Shown: piece after piece, positions 22,634 through 32,491 of the stretch
Layout: each line of letters opens with the position of its first letter
How positions within the stretch are numbered: position 1 is the stretch's first letter
Assembly (NCBI RefSeq): GCF_003286085.1
Contig: NW_020825321.1
Span: 3,472,001 to 3,536,000 of the forward strand
Direction: 5' to 3'
Length of the DNA: 64,000 nt
From: Drosophila persimilis
Lineage: Eukaryota; Arthropoda; Insecta; Diptera; Drosophilidae
Program-made: the position numbers and the translations under genes
Notes under the pieces: model-generated
What the model was told of the DNA's origin: nothing
What the model saw: the letters and a program-made list of their open reading frames with translations, nothing else
The model's database searches: none

Positions 22634-22961
22634 TATTGGCGCAGAAAGTACACGGATGTTTCGTACTTTTTATGATTTTATTTTACTTAATTCTTTACCA
22701 ACCACTCTGTCCTGTTGATACCGCAAAAGTGCTCATTGAACCCAGCTCCGATCTCTGGTTCTATTCCGATCTAGTTCTCGCATAGTTCTAGTTCGCAGAA
22801 CTAGAACTATCGGATGATTATTCATATCGATACTTATTCGGATACTTACGATATTTCGTACTACGTTAATAGTAAATACAATTGTAGATTAACACTAATA
22901 ATTATAAGCTAGCAGCAAGGTAAATACAAATGTAGGGTTATAATACTAAAACAACCTAACA
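22634..22961 (-). repeat. 5' LTR of mdg3-like element
   Basis: 328 bp, minus-strand start TGTTAGGTTG at 22961, end GCGCCAATA at 22634. ATGC duplication follows at 22962. It would carry the promoter of the element. Confidence 0.93.
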
Positions 22962-22965
22962 ATGC

Positions 22966-24719
22966 AATGTTTTTTTATGTGCATTCTTGATAATTAAAGA
23001 CGTCAAGTGACACTTATCTAAAATCAAAGGATGTTTAACCTCAAATTCCGCGTTGGAGTTTTGCAATCTACCTCCAACTCGTAACAATCCGTCTTTATCT
23101 AAGAACGGATTTAAGCTTAATAGTTTATTTTTTGTTTCTAATTCCTTTTTATTAATTAGGCTAGCTATTTCGGAACCGAATTGGATAGCTTGTTGTTGTT
23201 TTACTATTAATACTTTGGCGCTCTTAATCTCCTTCACTGTCAAAAATGAAGGAAATTCTTTCTTTTTGGTTTTGATTTGAATAAACCTCAATACATATGC
23301 AATGACTCTTTCTAGTTTATGCATACACGAATATTTTTGTAATAATTCACAAAAAACGTTATTTTTTGCTATTACCATTGTTGTGCCAACAACTAATTTT
23401 TCTTCAATTTCCTCTTTTGGCCAATGTTCCTTAAATTTCGCCAACCATTGAGGCCCTTTCCACCAAATCTTAAAATCTTTTAGCTTATCTGCACTAATGC
23501 CCTTTGATGCTACATCTGCTGGATTGTCTTCAGTTCTAACGTGTCCCCATTTAATTTCCTTAATCTTTCTTATTTAGTCAGTTCGACGCCTGATAAACTT
23601 GTCTTTATTGTCTCCATTCTTTATCCAGGCTAGAGTAATAGTAGAATCACTCCAGGCATAACACTCTACATTACTTTCAACCGCTACTTTCACCCGTTGA
23701 ATTAATTTTGCCAGAAGATGTGCTGCACAAAGTTCTAATTTTGGAATAGTTTTCCGATTCTTCTTTGGATTAACTTTGCTTTTGCTGGCTATTATAATTG
23801 TAGAACTATCTACCTTGGCATAAACTACGGCAGCATAAGCCTTTTCGGATGCATCGGCAAACCCATGAATTTGCATCGACTTATTGTGCTGAGAATTTAG
23901 CCATCTCGGTATCCGAATGCTCTCTAACTCTGTTAAACTATTTTTAAACGAATTCCATTCCCGAGTATCCTGATCTAATAATTCTTTATCCCAATTTTTG
24001 TCTGCTAGCCAAAGTTTTTGAATAAACAATTTTCCGACAAGTGACACTGGAGACAACCAGCCTAAGGGGTCATATATCTTGGCTAAGGTAGATAATACTA
24101 TTCTTTTGTTATTTTTCTTAATTGGTTCATAGTGGAAACTGAACCTAAACTCGTCTTTAACCGGTTCCCATTGTAGTCCTAATGTTTTGACGGATTCATT
24201 CTCCTCAATGGTTAATACTTTATTTTCTTGGTCATCTCTAATGCCTTCTATAATTTCTGGGATATTTGTTATCCACTTTCTTAAGTTAAACCCAACCTTA
24301 TTAAACTCCCGGGTAACTTCCTTTAAAATATAAAATGATAAAAATCATTCTTTATGATTTCCTTAATTGCTTGATTTTTGCAATTATCTGCTATTGCAAC
24401 AAGCACCCTGGTTGCTAAGTAGGGTGCTGAAGCTGTACCGTACGTAACGGTTGTAAGTTGATAATCTTTTAACTTTTCGTTTGGATTATCTCTCCAAATT
24501 ATATGCAAATATTGTTGATCGTCTTTATCAACATTAATTTGCCGGTACATTTTTTGGACCCTTTCCAACCCACATGATATCATTTAAACTTTTATTGTTT
24601 GTGGTTTTTGCTGAAGCATCGAAAACCACCCTCAGCTTTGTCGTTAGACTGGAATCTCTTACTTGGGTTGTTAAAGTTAGGGTCTGCCAACACATAATCT
24701 TGCCACTTAGTTTTATCAA
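22966..24719 (-). pseudogene. pol: roo-like pol (RT, RNase H, integrase N-terminus), broken
   Basis: Minus-strand fragments in several frames: RT start (LRVVFDASAKT, 24534-24719), RT (INVDKDDQQYLHIIW, TVTYGTASAPYLA, 24323-24583), RNase H (QIHGFADASEKAYAAV, SDSTITLAWI, 23574-24056), and connection to the integrase N-terminus (FLDKDGLLRVGGRL, 22956-23444). Stops and frameshifts between these pieces show that pol is dead. The integrase is cut by the mdg3-like element at 22961. Confidence 0.85.
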
Positions 24720-26218
24720 TATTGAAAGACTTTAATGGTAAAGCTTTCAACAGTTTCGGAAGAATAATTGCTTCAATATTTAGAGGACCTTTATTATAAT
24801 CACGAGATTTTACCGATAAAGTAACTTTGTACTTTGAAGTGCAAGAGTCTGTAGATGACACTCCACTTACCTCGGTGTTCGCTCTTTTTCGTACTAAGTT
24901 TAATATTTGCGCAGCTTCTTCTGAAATTATGGTACATTGCGACCCACAATCAATGAGAGCTCTAAGGTTTTGATAGCCACCATTCCTTGCCCTTACTTTT
25001 ATAAGTGCTGTGGCTAAGAACGCTTGTTCTTTTGTCAAGCAAGTGTTAACATTTTCCCTCTTTTCGTAGGGAATATGGAGCATCGTATGATGAGGTTTTT
25101 TACAAATCCCACATAAAATTTCAGAAAAGCATTTCTTATACATATCATGCCTACAGCATTTTGTGCAAAGGCGCTGTTTTTTAATAAACTGGCCTCTATC
25201 TATCGGACTCATTCCCTTAAACTTATAGCAGTGAATTATGGTATGTCCTGCCATTTTACATAACGGACAATTTTCTTTTTTTTTACCATATTGCACTACT
25301 TTTTTCAATGGTTTCCACTCTTTATCCTGCGACGTGTAAAGAGAAGTGTACCGTTGTTCTAAAAATTCCATTACATCTGGCAATGCTTGGATCTCTTTTG
25401 TCCTTTTTATATGACTTTCATATAATTGTAAGGTATCTTTGTTGAATTTTTTCAACACAATGTGCGCGAAAATCACATCAACTTCTTCTGTTAAATGTGA
25501 CTTTAATTTAATTAAATGTATCGACTCATTTATAGAATCAGAAAACCATTTAATATGTTTCGCTGAATCGTGATCTAGCATTGGTAAGTCTAGTAAACGA
25601 TTCAGCTGATCCGAAAAAATTTTTCGCTCTTTTTCATACCGCTTGGTCAGCAATTCCCAAGCGGCATTATAATTCTCCAGCAGCCCAGTTAAAAGGAGAG
25701 CTACCATACTCCGTGCCTCACCCTTTATCGCGATTTTCAAATAATTGAATTTTAGAGATGTACTCAGACTATCTCTGTTATGAATTAATTCACAAAATAT
25801 TTGTGAAAAGCCGTCCCACTCTTTTTCTTTGCCCGAGAATGTGGGTACTTCTACTTTCGGAAGATCAGGCAAATCGATATCTTCTCTTTTTACCGTTGCC
25901 CCTTTAGTATCCATGCTGCTTTCTTCAGCTATGGTTTGCATCCTAACTTCTAGGTTGCTCAACATGCTTTGAATATCAAATTCCAAATCTCCGATCTGAT
26001 TGTCGAAGCTGTCGTTTGTTTCATAGCTATGATAATAGTCCTCAATTTTTGAGCTCAGGCTTTTACTGAGGAACTCAACTTTTTCCTTTCTCATTCTACA
26101 CTCTCCCATTTTAGCCTGATCAAACCTCTGCATGGTTTGCTCTAAATATGTCCTCAGGTTTTCCACTATTCTGATGATTTCCTCAGATACTTTTTCTATG
26201 CTATTGTCAATTTTTTTC
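24592..26218 (-). pseudogene. gag: roo-like gag and protease
   Basis: A long frame (about 540 codons; open upstream of 26166 to a stop near 26218). Coiled N-terminus, BEL gag core (KVEVPTFSGKEKEWDGF, FNYLKIAIKGEARSMV), zinc-binding segments (CPLCKMAGHTIIHC; CTKCCRHDMYKKC; CGICKKPHH), then an aspartic protease with the variant motif ALIDCGSQCTII. The frame shifts into RT near 24650. The gag N-terminus is in a separate frame (26252-26500). Confidence 0.85.
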
Positions 26219-26251
26219 TACATTCCCTTTCGTTAATGTTTTATTATTTTT

Positions 26252-26500
26252 TTACTCTACATACTTTTTATGTATGTCCTCTATATTTTTAATCATTTTT
26301 TCGTACTGCTGTCTCTTATAGTAGTCATGATCGACTACTCCATATGTTAACAGTGCAGATTTATTGCCTGTAACTTTGTTTTTAAGGTCTCCTAACCTTT
26401 GGATTACATCGCTGGTCAAATGACCAGCTTCAATCTTTTTAATCTCCCTTGCTATCGCTGCTTGAGCCTCTAATAGCTTAATTATTTGTTCCGACAACAT
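26252..26500 (-). pseudogene. gag: roo-like gag N-terminal segment
   Basis: 83 codons beginning MLSEQIIKLLEAQAA, mostly helical and charged, ending KKYVE. It lies directly before the main gag frame on the minus strand and is separated from it by a frame break and stop near 26218-26252. Assignment is by position and by likeness to the start of roo gag. Confidence 0.65.
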
Positions 26501-26569
26501 CTTAGTTTAATCTTTTTTTTACTTTTACTTAATTAGGCTCAAAAACAATTTGAAATGTGAGACTTAGCT

Positions 26570-27140
26570 GATGAATTCTGCTTCTGCTGTTGTTGTTACT
26601 GCTGCCTCTGAAGTCGCTGCTGCTGATATCGCTGTCGCTGCTGCTGGTGTTGCCTCTGCTTAAGTCGCTGTCGCTGATCTTCCTGTCGCTGCAGTTATTG
26701 TTGCTGGCACAGTGGGCACACACAAACCCCTTTATATATTTATTTTTCACAGTCAGTTATTTGCCACTTTTTTTCAGTTCTAGCCATTAAGCACTTTCGA
26801 TGTTTCGGATTATTATTTTTTCTCTTTCGATGTTCCGGCCTCAAAAACGCCACCGTCGCGAAAATTTTTTATTTTTCAATTACAATAGATATACATATTT
26901 CGTTATCTATTAAAAATACAGCCTGTTTAGCTCGTATTTTTTCCAAATTATTAATTGACACTCTCGTTTCATTAATTTATTTTATAATCTGTTCCTTCCT
27001 ATAGGAGGGAAATCAAAGTTTTTTATTTTGCTACCTTTTGCTGTCAGTGAACTAGACACTTGTTCAGTCTCAAGGAAGCTGGTTTAACTCCGTGCTCTTA
27101 CCACAGGGGGGAAACAACGGAGAGTCTCGAAGGACCAAAA
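26570..27140 (-). other. roo-like 5' leader with CAG-rich tract and primer-binding site
   Basis: No gene. On the minus strand 26570-26710 is a degenerate CAG/CAA/CGA repeat, recalling the repetitive leader of roo. AT-rich DNA follows. At 27125-27137 the minus strand reads TGGTCCTTCGAGA directly after the LTR, the tRNA-Tyr-type primer-binding site also used by the outer BEL element. Confidence 0.75.
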
Positions 27141-27579
27141 TGTTAAGACCTTAAAAGAAAAGTCTAGACATTTGCGAGTTGAGTTGTAAATTCAAACTAA
27201 ATTTTATTCTTAAAATCAGAGCCTTATATGTGATTTGACAATGAGGTAGGAGGTACAATTTGGTAGTCTATAATTATCGTTAGACCTACGCAGAGGATAC
27301 ACTTTACTGAGGATGTCTTTTTGAGTACATTCTTACATTAGTTTTATTTTATGACCGCATTTGTTAAGTGTTTTCTCCACTTGTGTTATGTTGTCGTATT
27401 AATGGGTTACAGATCTCTGTTTACACCAGTGCAGTCATAACTTGTCTACTTTATGTTATTTCTTTAGAGACCGGTGTTGTTACATGAGTTTAGGTGTACA
27501 ATAATCTATTTATATTTAAACATTCTGCAAGGGGCCGAAAGTGGCATTGTATTGACGATAATATGTTCATGTTTGAACA
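27141..27579 (-). repeat. 5' LTR of roo-like element
   Basis: About 439 bp. On the minus strand it starts TGTTCAAACATG at 27579 and ends ...GGTCTTAACA at 27141. It differs from the 3' LTR at a handful of sites and small indels. CCTAT duplication follows at 27580-27584. Confidence 0.9.
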
Positions 27580-27584
27580 CCTAT

Positions 27585-29173
27585 TCTGAGGAAAGCTACT
27601 CTGGTCAACCGTACCCATACGGATTACCGAGGTCGAACGGCACTTTCAGTCCCTTGTTATATGAATATTCCCTACTTCATGATCTTCGACTAGTTAAGCC
27701 GGTGTTTTCACCGGGTCCAGACGGGGTTCCAGGTTGTGTACTCAGGTACTGCGCCGAGGCTCTGTGTGGACCATTGCTTAAACTATTCACCCTGTCCATT
27801 GATTCCTCTTGCTTCCCCACAATCTGGAAGGAATCGTTTATAATTCCTATCCATAAAAAAGGTAGCAAGTCTGATGCAAAAATTATAGAGGTATAGCAAA
27901 GTTATCCGCTATTCCCAAATTGTTTGAGAAGGTTTTAACTCCGCACTTGCAACATCTCTGCAAGTCACTTATATCTCCAACTCAGCATGGATTTATAAGG
28001 CGGCGATCAACCACCACGAACTTGTTAGAGTTTACCTCTTTCATTATTAAAGGTTTTCAAGGTAACTTACAGACGGATGTTATTTACACCGACTTTAGTA
28101 AAGCATCCGACTCTGTAAACCATATCCTTTTAGCACATAAGCTTGACCTTTTAGGGTTTCCGCCCAACCTCCTGAGATGGATTTCTAGCTATCTTTGTTC
28201 TAGGTCTCAAAGAGTCCTCTTCAAAAACTCCCTTTCTTTACCAGTAAAGGTTTCTTCGGGAGTACCACAGGGCAGCCATCTAGGCCCCTTACTCTTCACA
28301 CTCTTTATTAATGACTTGCCTTCAGCATTAACATACTCTCGAGTACTTATGTGTGCGGATGATGTTAAACTCTGTGTCCAGTACAAGGACATTTCATTTC
28401 ATTCTCGCTTGCAATCCGATCTCAATAGCATTCAGTCATGGTGTTGTGCAAACTTGTTACACCTTAATGCCTCGAAATGCAAAGTTATGACATTTCATCG
28501 TTCTAGCCTTTGTTGGCTCCCTACACCCTATTTGGTGGTTCTCTTGAGAGAATTACCCTGGTGGATGATCTGGGTGTTATGTTAGACCCCAAGTTAAAGT
28601 TTTCCGAACACATTTCTACCATGGTAAATAAGGCCATGGGCGTGCTTGGGTTTATAAAGAGTTTGTCAAAGGAATTTGACGACCCCTATATAACAAAGAC
28701 TCTCTATACCTCGCTTGTTCGTCCGATCTTAGAATACGGCTCCTGTGTATGGTGCCCTCAGTACAAAGTACACCAGGACCGTATAGAATCAGTACAGAAA
28801 AACTTTTTACTCTTTGCTCTGCGGGGCCTTAACTGGGATGCGGGTGTAAGACTCCCATCTTACTCTAGTAGACTACTATTAGCCATCCTTAGTTAACCGT
28901 AGAAAAATGCTTGGTGTGATATTTATGCACAACTTGATCAGGGGTGACATAGACAGCCCTGATCTGTTGAGCCGCATACACTTCACGATTCCTATTAGAC
29001 TGAATAGAAATTTTATACCGTTGTTCCTTCCACTTTGTAGATCGAATTATTCCTTGCATGAACCGTTTAGGGTCTTATGCTCGGATTATAATTCCCTCTA
29101 CCATATTATATCCAACACTAATTCTCTTCCTCTTATTAAATTATTAATCCTTACACACCTTTCTATTAATTAG
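27585..29173 (+). pseudogene. CR1 ORF2 reverse transcriptase, unit A
   Basis: RT domain: FSPGPDGVPG, TQHGFIRRRSTTTNLLEF, SSGVPQGSHLGPLLF, and the catalytic box as LMCADDVKL (Cys codon 28352-28354 where unit B has Tyr). Frameshifts by single-base loss near 27880 and 28507 and an 8-bp loss near 28885 split it into three frames, ending near 29173. Unit B lacks a 21-bp and a longer segment that this copy retains. The C-terminal thumb region (LEYGSCVWCPQYKVHQDRI) is clear. Confidence 0.85.
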
Positions 29174-29464
29174 TATCTGTAGTGGTATTTGTATTTTGAT
29201 TGCATGCTTAGTTTCTTAGTAAGTTTAGTGCTAATTTTCCTCGATTGTTAGTCTAATAGCTATCTTTCTTGCATGTTCGCGTTTGGTTCGGCTGCGCACC
29301 GCGCGTCATGCAACAGCGCCCCTCGGTCGGCTGGGCGGGAGGAGGGCTGCGTTTTGCCTGGGATCCGCGCGTAACAGCCTTCTGCTGGTGTCACACGGGC
29401 CACTTGACGGTGCAGTAACTGCATCGCCTCTTGAAAGATGCAGTCATTGCATGTCAACGTCCAA
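29174..29464 (+). other. CR1 3' UTR ending at the duplication junction
   Basis: Noncoding CR1 tail, G+C-rich near 29290-29370, ending ...GCATGTCAACGTCCAA at 29464. In unit B the same tail ends at 54834 and is followed by outer BEL pol. Here it is followed at 29465 by gypsy RNase H sequence, which is the junction of the tandem units. Confidence 0.85.
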
Positions 29465-30897
29465 ATGAATACCGACCATGCATCATTGAAGTAGCTAATG
29501 TCACAATCGGACCTAAGTTCTAGGTTGGCAAGATAGGCTCTCAAATTGCAGGGGTTCAACTTCAAAATTTTCCACCGCAAAGGTAGCCAAAATGTTGTCC
29601 CAGATGCTCTGTCGCGGGTGCACACCGAAGATCTATCGACATTCAGCTGCGATGGATTGGTAGACCTGCAGTCGGATTGCTTCAAGTCGGCAGAATATTT
29701 GGAACTGATTCGAAAAATTAAAGGCAACCAGACACAGATGCCAAACATTAAGGTGATCGATAATCTCATATATCGGCGAGCAGAACACCCGGCTGCTGAT
29801 CAGATCGCTGACGACCTGTGTTGGAAGCTGTGGGTTCCAACGGAGCTGGTGTCGATGTACTAAAACAGAGTCACGAACAGTCGTTAGCAGCTCATAGCGG
29901 CATTAATAAAACGTTGGAGAGAGTTCGACGTTATTATTATTGGCCAAGTTTAGTAACCGATGTGAGAGCGTTCATAAACAGCTGTTCGGTCTGCAAGTGC
30001 ACCAAGTACCCGAATCGTTCGTTACGACCCCCATTAGCTCCAGTGAAGGAAACTCAACGAGTGTTTCAGAAGTTGTTTGTGGATTTCCTGGGTCCGTATC
30101 CACGAAGCAAGTCCGGAAATATCGGTATCTTCGTTGTTTTGGACCATCTTTCAAAATATCCGTTTTTAAAACCCGTAAAGAAATTTACCGCGGAGGCGAT
30201 AACTCGAGTCATGGAAGATGACCTATTCCATTGCTTCGGGGTACCCGAAATGGTTGTGTCCGACAATGGAGTACAATTTAAGTCCCATCATTTCAATTCG
30301 CTGTTGAAAAAGTACAATGTGCAGCATTTTTATACGGTTGTGTACGCACCTCAAGCCAACGCATCGGAACGCGTTAACAGATCCGTTATTGCCGCCATTA
30401 AAGCTTACATCAAGCCAGATCAAACTAATTGGGATGAGCAGCTTAGTTCTATTAGTTGTGCCTTACGATCTAGTCTGCATTCAGTCCTAAACGACAGCCC
30501 CTATCGGGTTGCATTTGGACAGCACATGATCACCAATGGAGACACCTATCAGCTCTTACAAAATTTGCAGGTTTTAGAAGATCGTACAGTGAGTTTTGGT
30601 CGGGAAGATTCGTTTGATGTGATTCGAAAAACAGCCCAACGAACAATACAAAAACAACACCAACGAAACGAACAGCAGTACAACCTTCGAAGTCGTGAAG
30701 TGGCGTTCAAAGTTGACCAGGAGGTCTACAGACGCAACTTTCAGCAGAGCAATTTCGTTAAAGGTTTCAGCGCAAAACTAGCTCCTACTTTTGTAAAAGC
30801 TAGAATAAAACGTAGGCTGGGTCACAGATATTACGAGTTGGAAGACCCCCAAGGTAGACTTATCGGAAAATACCACGCTAAAGACATAAAGCAGTGA
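29465..30897 (+). pseudogene. pol: Ty3/gypsy pol 3' end (RNase H end and integrase), unit B
   Basis: It starts in the RNase H domain (TDHASLK...) and shows in-frame TAGs at 29492 and 29534, then FNFKIFHRKGSQNVVPDALSRV. A frame change near 29860, shared with unit A, leads into an integrase frame open to 30897. That has the zinc-binding region, D in FVDFLGP, D in VSDNGVQF, E in ASERVNRS, and an intact C-terminus (KRRLGHRYYELEDPQGRL). So integrase is whole here, unlike in unit A, but detached from upstream pol by stops and frameshift. The first 273 bp lie beyond the start of unit A in this window. Confidence 0.88.
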
Positions 30898-32226
30898 CCA
30901 TGTGATTAACACCAAAGTGTGATCTTGGCCGGGGGGATTTGTAGTGGTCGCTTGTCGGGCGAATAGGAAAGCATATTTGTGTTCTTCGCCTGAAAGTATG
31001 CCCGATGGTATTTGTACAATTTATATATTTATGTATATTATACATATATATAAATATATTTATATATATTATATTATTTATACAAGTATATATCACACCT
31101 CACCGAGATACTTATTAATTATTAAGTTTATTCCCCATAGTTAGTGTATGGTTAGGTTGGCATAATTTCTTGTTGTGTTGTTACATGTTAAATGTTCCTG
31201 GTCATGTGAGGCTAGCGCCACCTAGGGTTGACATTAAGAATATGCTTAAAAACGAACAAAAATCTCCCCACCATTTCCATAACCATTCAAGGTGAATGGC
31301 GAAGGATCGTGCAAAGGCAGATCCGGAGAACAAAATTTTTGTTGGTCAGTAGATCCGCCCAAATCGTTCTTTCTCCTCGTGGCCGTACAAGCATTCAGTT
31401 GCGCGGTAGGAAAAAAAAAATAATAAAAATAAAATTAAACCGCCGTAAATAACCGTGGTGTGAAACCAAAGTGTACTCGATCCGAAAAAAAAGAACCCAA
31501 GAAAGCAGATTGGGCTCTAATCGAAAACGTGAGTACCGGCCTTCGACAGTGCTAGGAGCCTCGAAGTTAGATTTTCCGACTTTTTCTGTAGTTTCCGCTT
31601 GGAGGTCAGCAGCCCCAACACAAAATAAAACTGGAGAAAGAAGGAATTAGCACCTCAACCCCATCCCCCTATTTTCGCAGTGCCAGTTCCAACCGGGTAA
31701 ATATGTGCATGGAGTAACTGTTAGAAAAAGTAGCCTGATCAGTATTTTCAAATTCCACATTAGAATCGGCACTTAGTTTGGGAAGTATCCAAAATCTGCA
31801 GCCCGAGCTTTAAGCCCCCGCACTACGAACCAGCTGATCGCGGGTAGTGAACTTTGGCTGCGCGAGGCGAGGACAGCCGTCTGAACGGGCTTAGTGCGGC
31901 GAATTGGCGTAACCGTTTAGCGTTCAAAACCGGGCCAAGAAACGGAAACCGTTACTTGCAGTCAGCGTAGGACCGAAGCCGCTTAAATGTTCCTACCGGG
32001 CGGGAAAAAATAGTGCACCACGTGTGTACATAACCTCCCGGCGATCCCTAGTGGTATCGCCTCTCCTGTTCTTCTCGTGATTCGGCCTAGCTGTTCAAAC
32101 GTTTATTTAAAGTTCAGTTGAGGCCAGTTTTTGTCTTATGTGCACGTTAGTGTCATTATGTAGGCTGAATGTACCCGAAAAACTGTAAGAAATGTGCTCA
32201 CATACATATGTATACACACCCCACTG

Positions 32227-32491
32227 CCGCATACGGGAACGAAACCTTCCGTTAAAGTGTTTCAGGTGCCTTGAGATCGGCCACGTTGCACTAAAGTGCA
32301 AAAGCTCTGTGGACAGAAGCGGGTGGTGCTTCCGCTGTGGTTCTGCGGAGCACAAGATTGGTGACTGCCACAATGAGGCAAAATGCTTCCTCTGCGCCGG
32401 AAAGGGCAAGCCCCACACACATGTGGCTGGTAGCCACAGGTGCCCCATGGCACCTAAAGAGAAGGCAAGTCACCACGCTGGACATGGTTAG
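32227..32491 (+). pseudogene. R1-clade ORF1, C-terminal zinc-knuckle fragment
   Basis: Only the last 88 codons remain: three CCHC-type knuckles (CFRCLEIGHVALKC, CFRCGSAEHKIGDC and CFLCAGKGKPHTHVAGSHRC), a trio typical of ORF1 in the R1 clade, where they bind element RNA. The frame ends TAG at 32489-32491 and overlaps the start of ORF2 by 8 nt. Confidence 0.85.

Larger units (their letters stand above)
17530..22961 (-). mobile_element. Intact mdg3/micropia-like Ty3/gypsy element
   Basis: A 5432-bp element on the minus strand, inserted in the roo-like integrase. Target duplication ATGC at 17526-17529 and 22962-22965. The two 328-bp LTRs look identical by eye. One open frame of 1530 codons fills the interior. 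A stretch after the 5' LTR (near 22620-22633, minus strand TCAGAAGTGGGAT) resembles the tRNA-Leu primer site of mdg3/micropia-type elements. It is the youngest element in the window and may be competent to move. Confidence 0.93.
15325..27579 (-). mobile_element. roo-like BEL/Pao element, minus strand
   Basis: LTRs at 15325-15759 and 27141-27579 flank gag, pol and an env-like ORF, all on the minus strand. The LTR on that strand starts TGTTCAAACATGAAC, close to the start of the roo LTR as I remember it. Target duplication CCTAT (15320-15324 and 27580-27584; 4 or 5 bp because one T is ambiguous). It is absent from unit B, so it arrived after the duplication. Without the mdg3-like insertion it is about 6.8 kb. 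Frames are broken. Confidence 0.88.
1..29464. repeat. Tandem segmental duplication, unit A
   Basis: Position 1 matches 29738 (period 29737), and the order of features to 29464 matches unit B. Without the roo-like insertion private to this copy the unit is about 17.5 kb. It starts before the window. It ends at the 3' end of the CR1 element, where gypsy RNase H sequence of unit B follows directly. By-eye substitution differences are about 0.7-1 percent over the inner BEL pol and the CR1 5' half. An assembly that joined two haplotypes could look similar and has not been excluded. Confidence 0.9.
13160..29464 (+). mobile_element. CR1-clade non-LTR element, 5'-truncated, unit A, split by roo-like insertion
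   Basis: Two parts, 13160-15324 and 27580-29464, join into one CR1-like element once the roo-like element and its CCTAT duplication are removed. It lies in the outer BEL pol at the same site as in unit B. It starts within ORF1, just upstream of a zinc-finger motif, and has no clear target duplication. The 3' end has no poly(A) but a terminal TGCAGTCATTGCATGTC-type motif, as expected for CR1. Its last shared base is also the duplication junction. Confidence 0.85.

Noticed and set aside
26590..26790. Leu-rich plus-strand ORF
   Set aside because: Low-complexity translation of the CAG-rich leader on the other strand.
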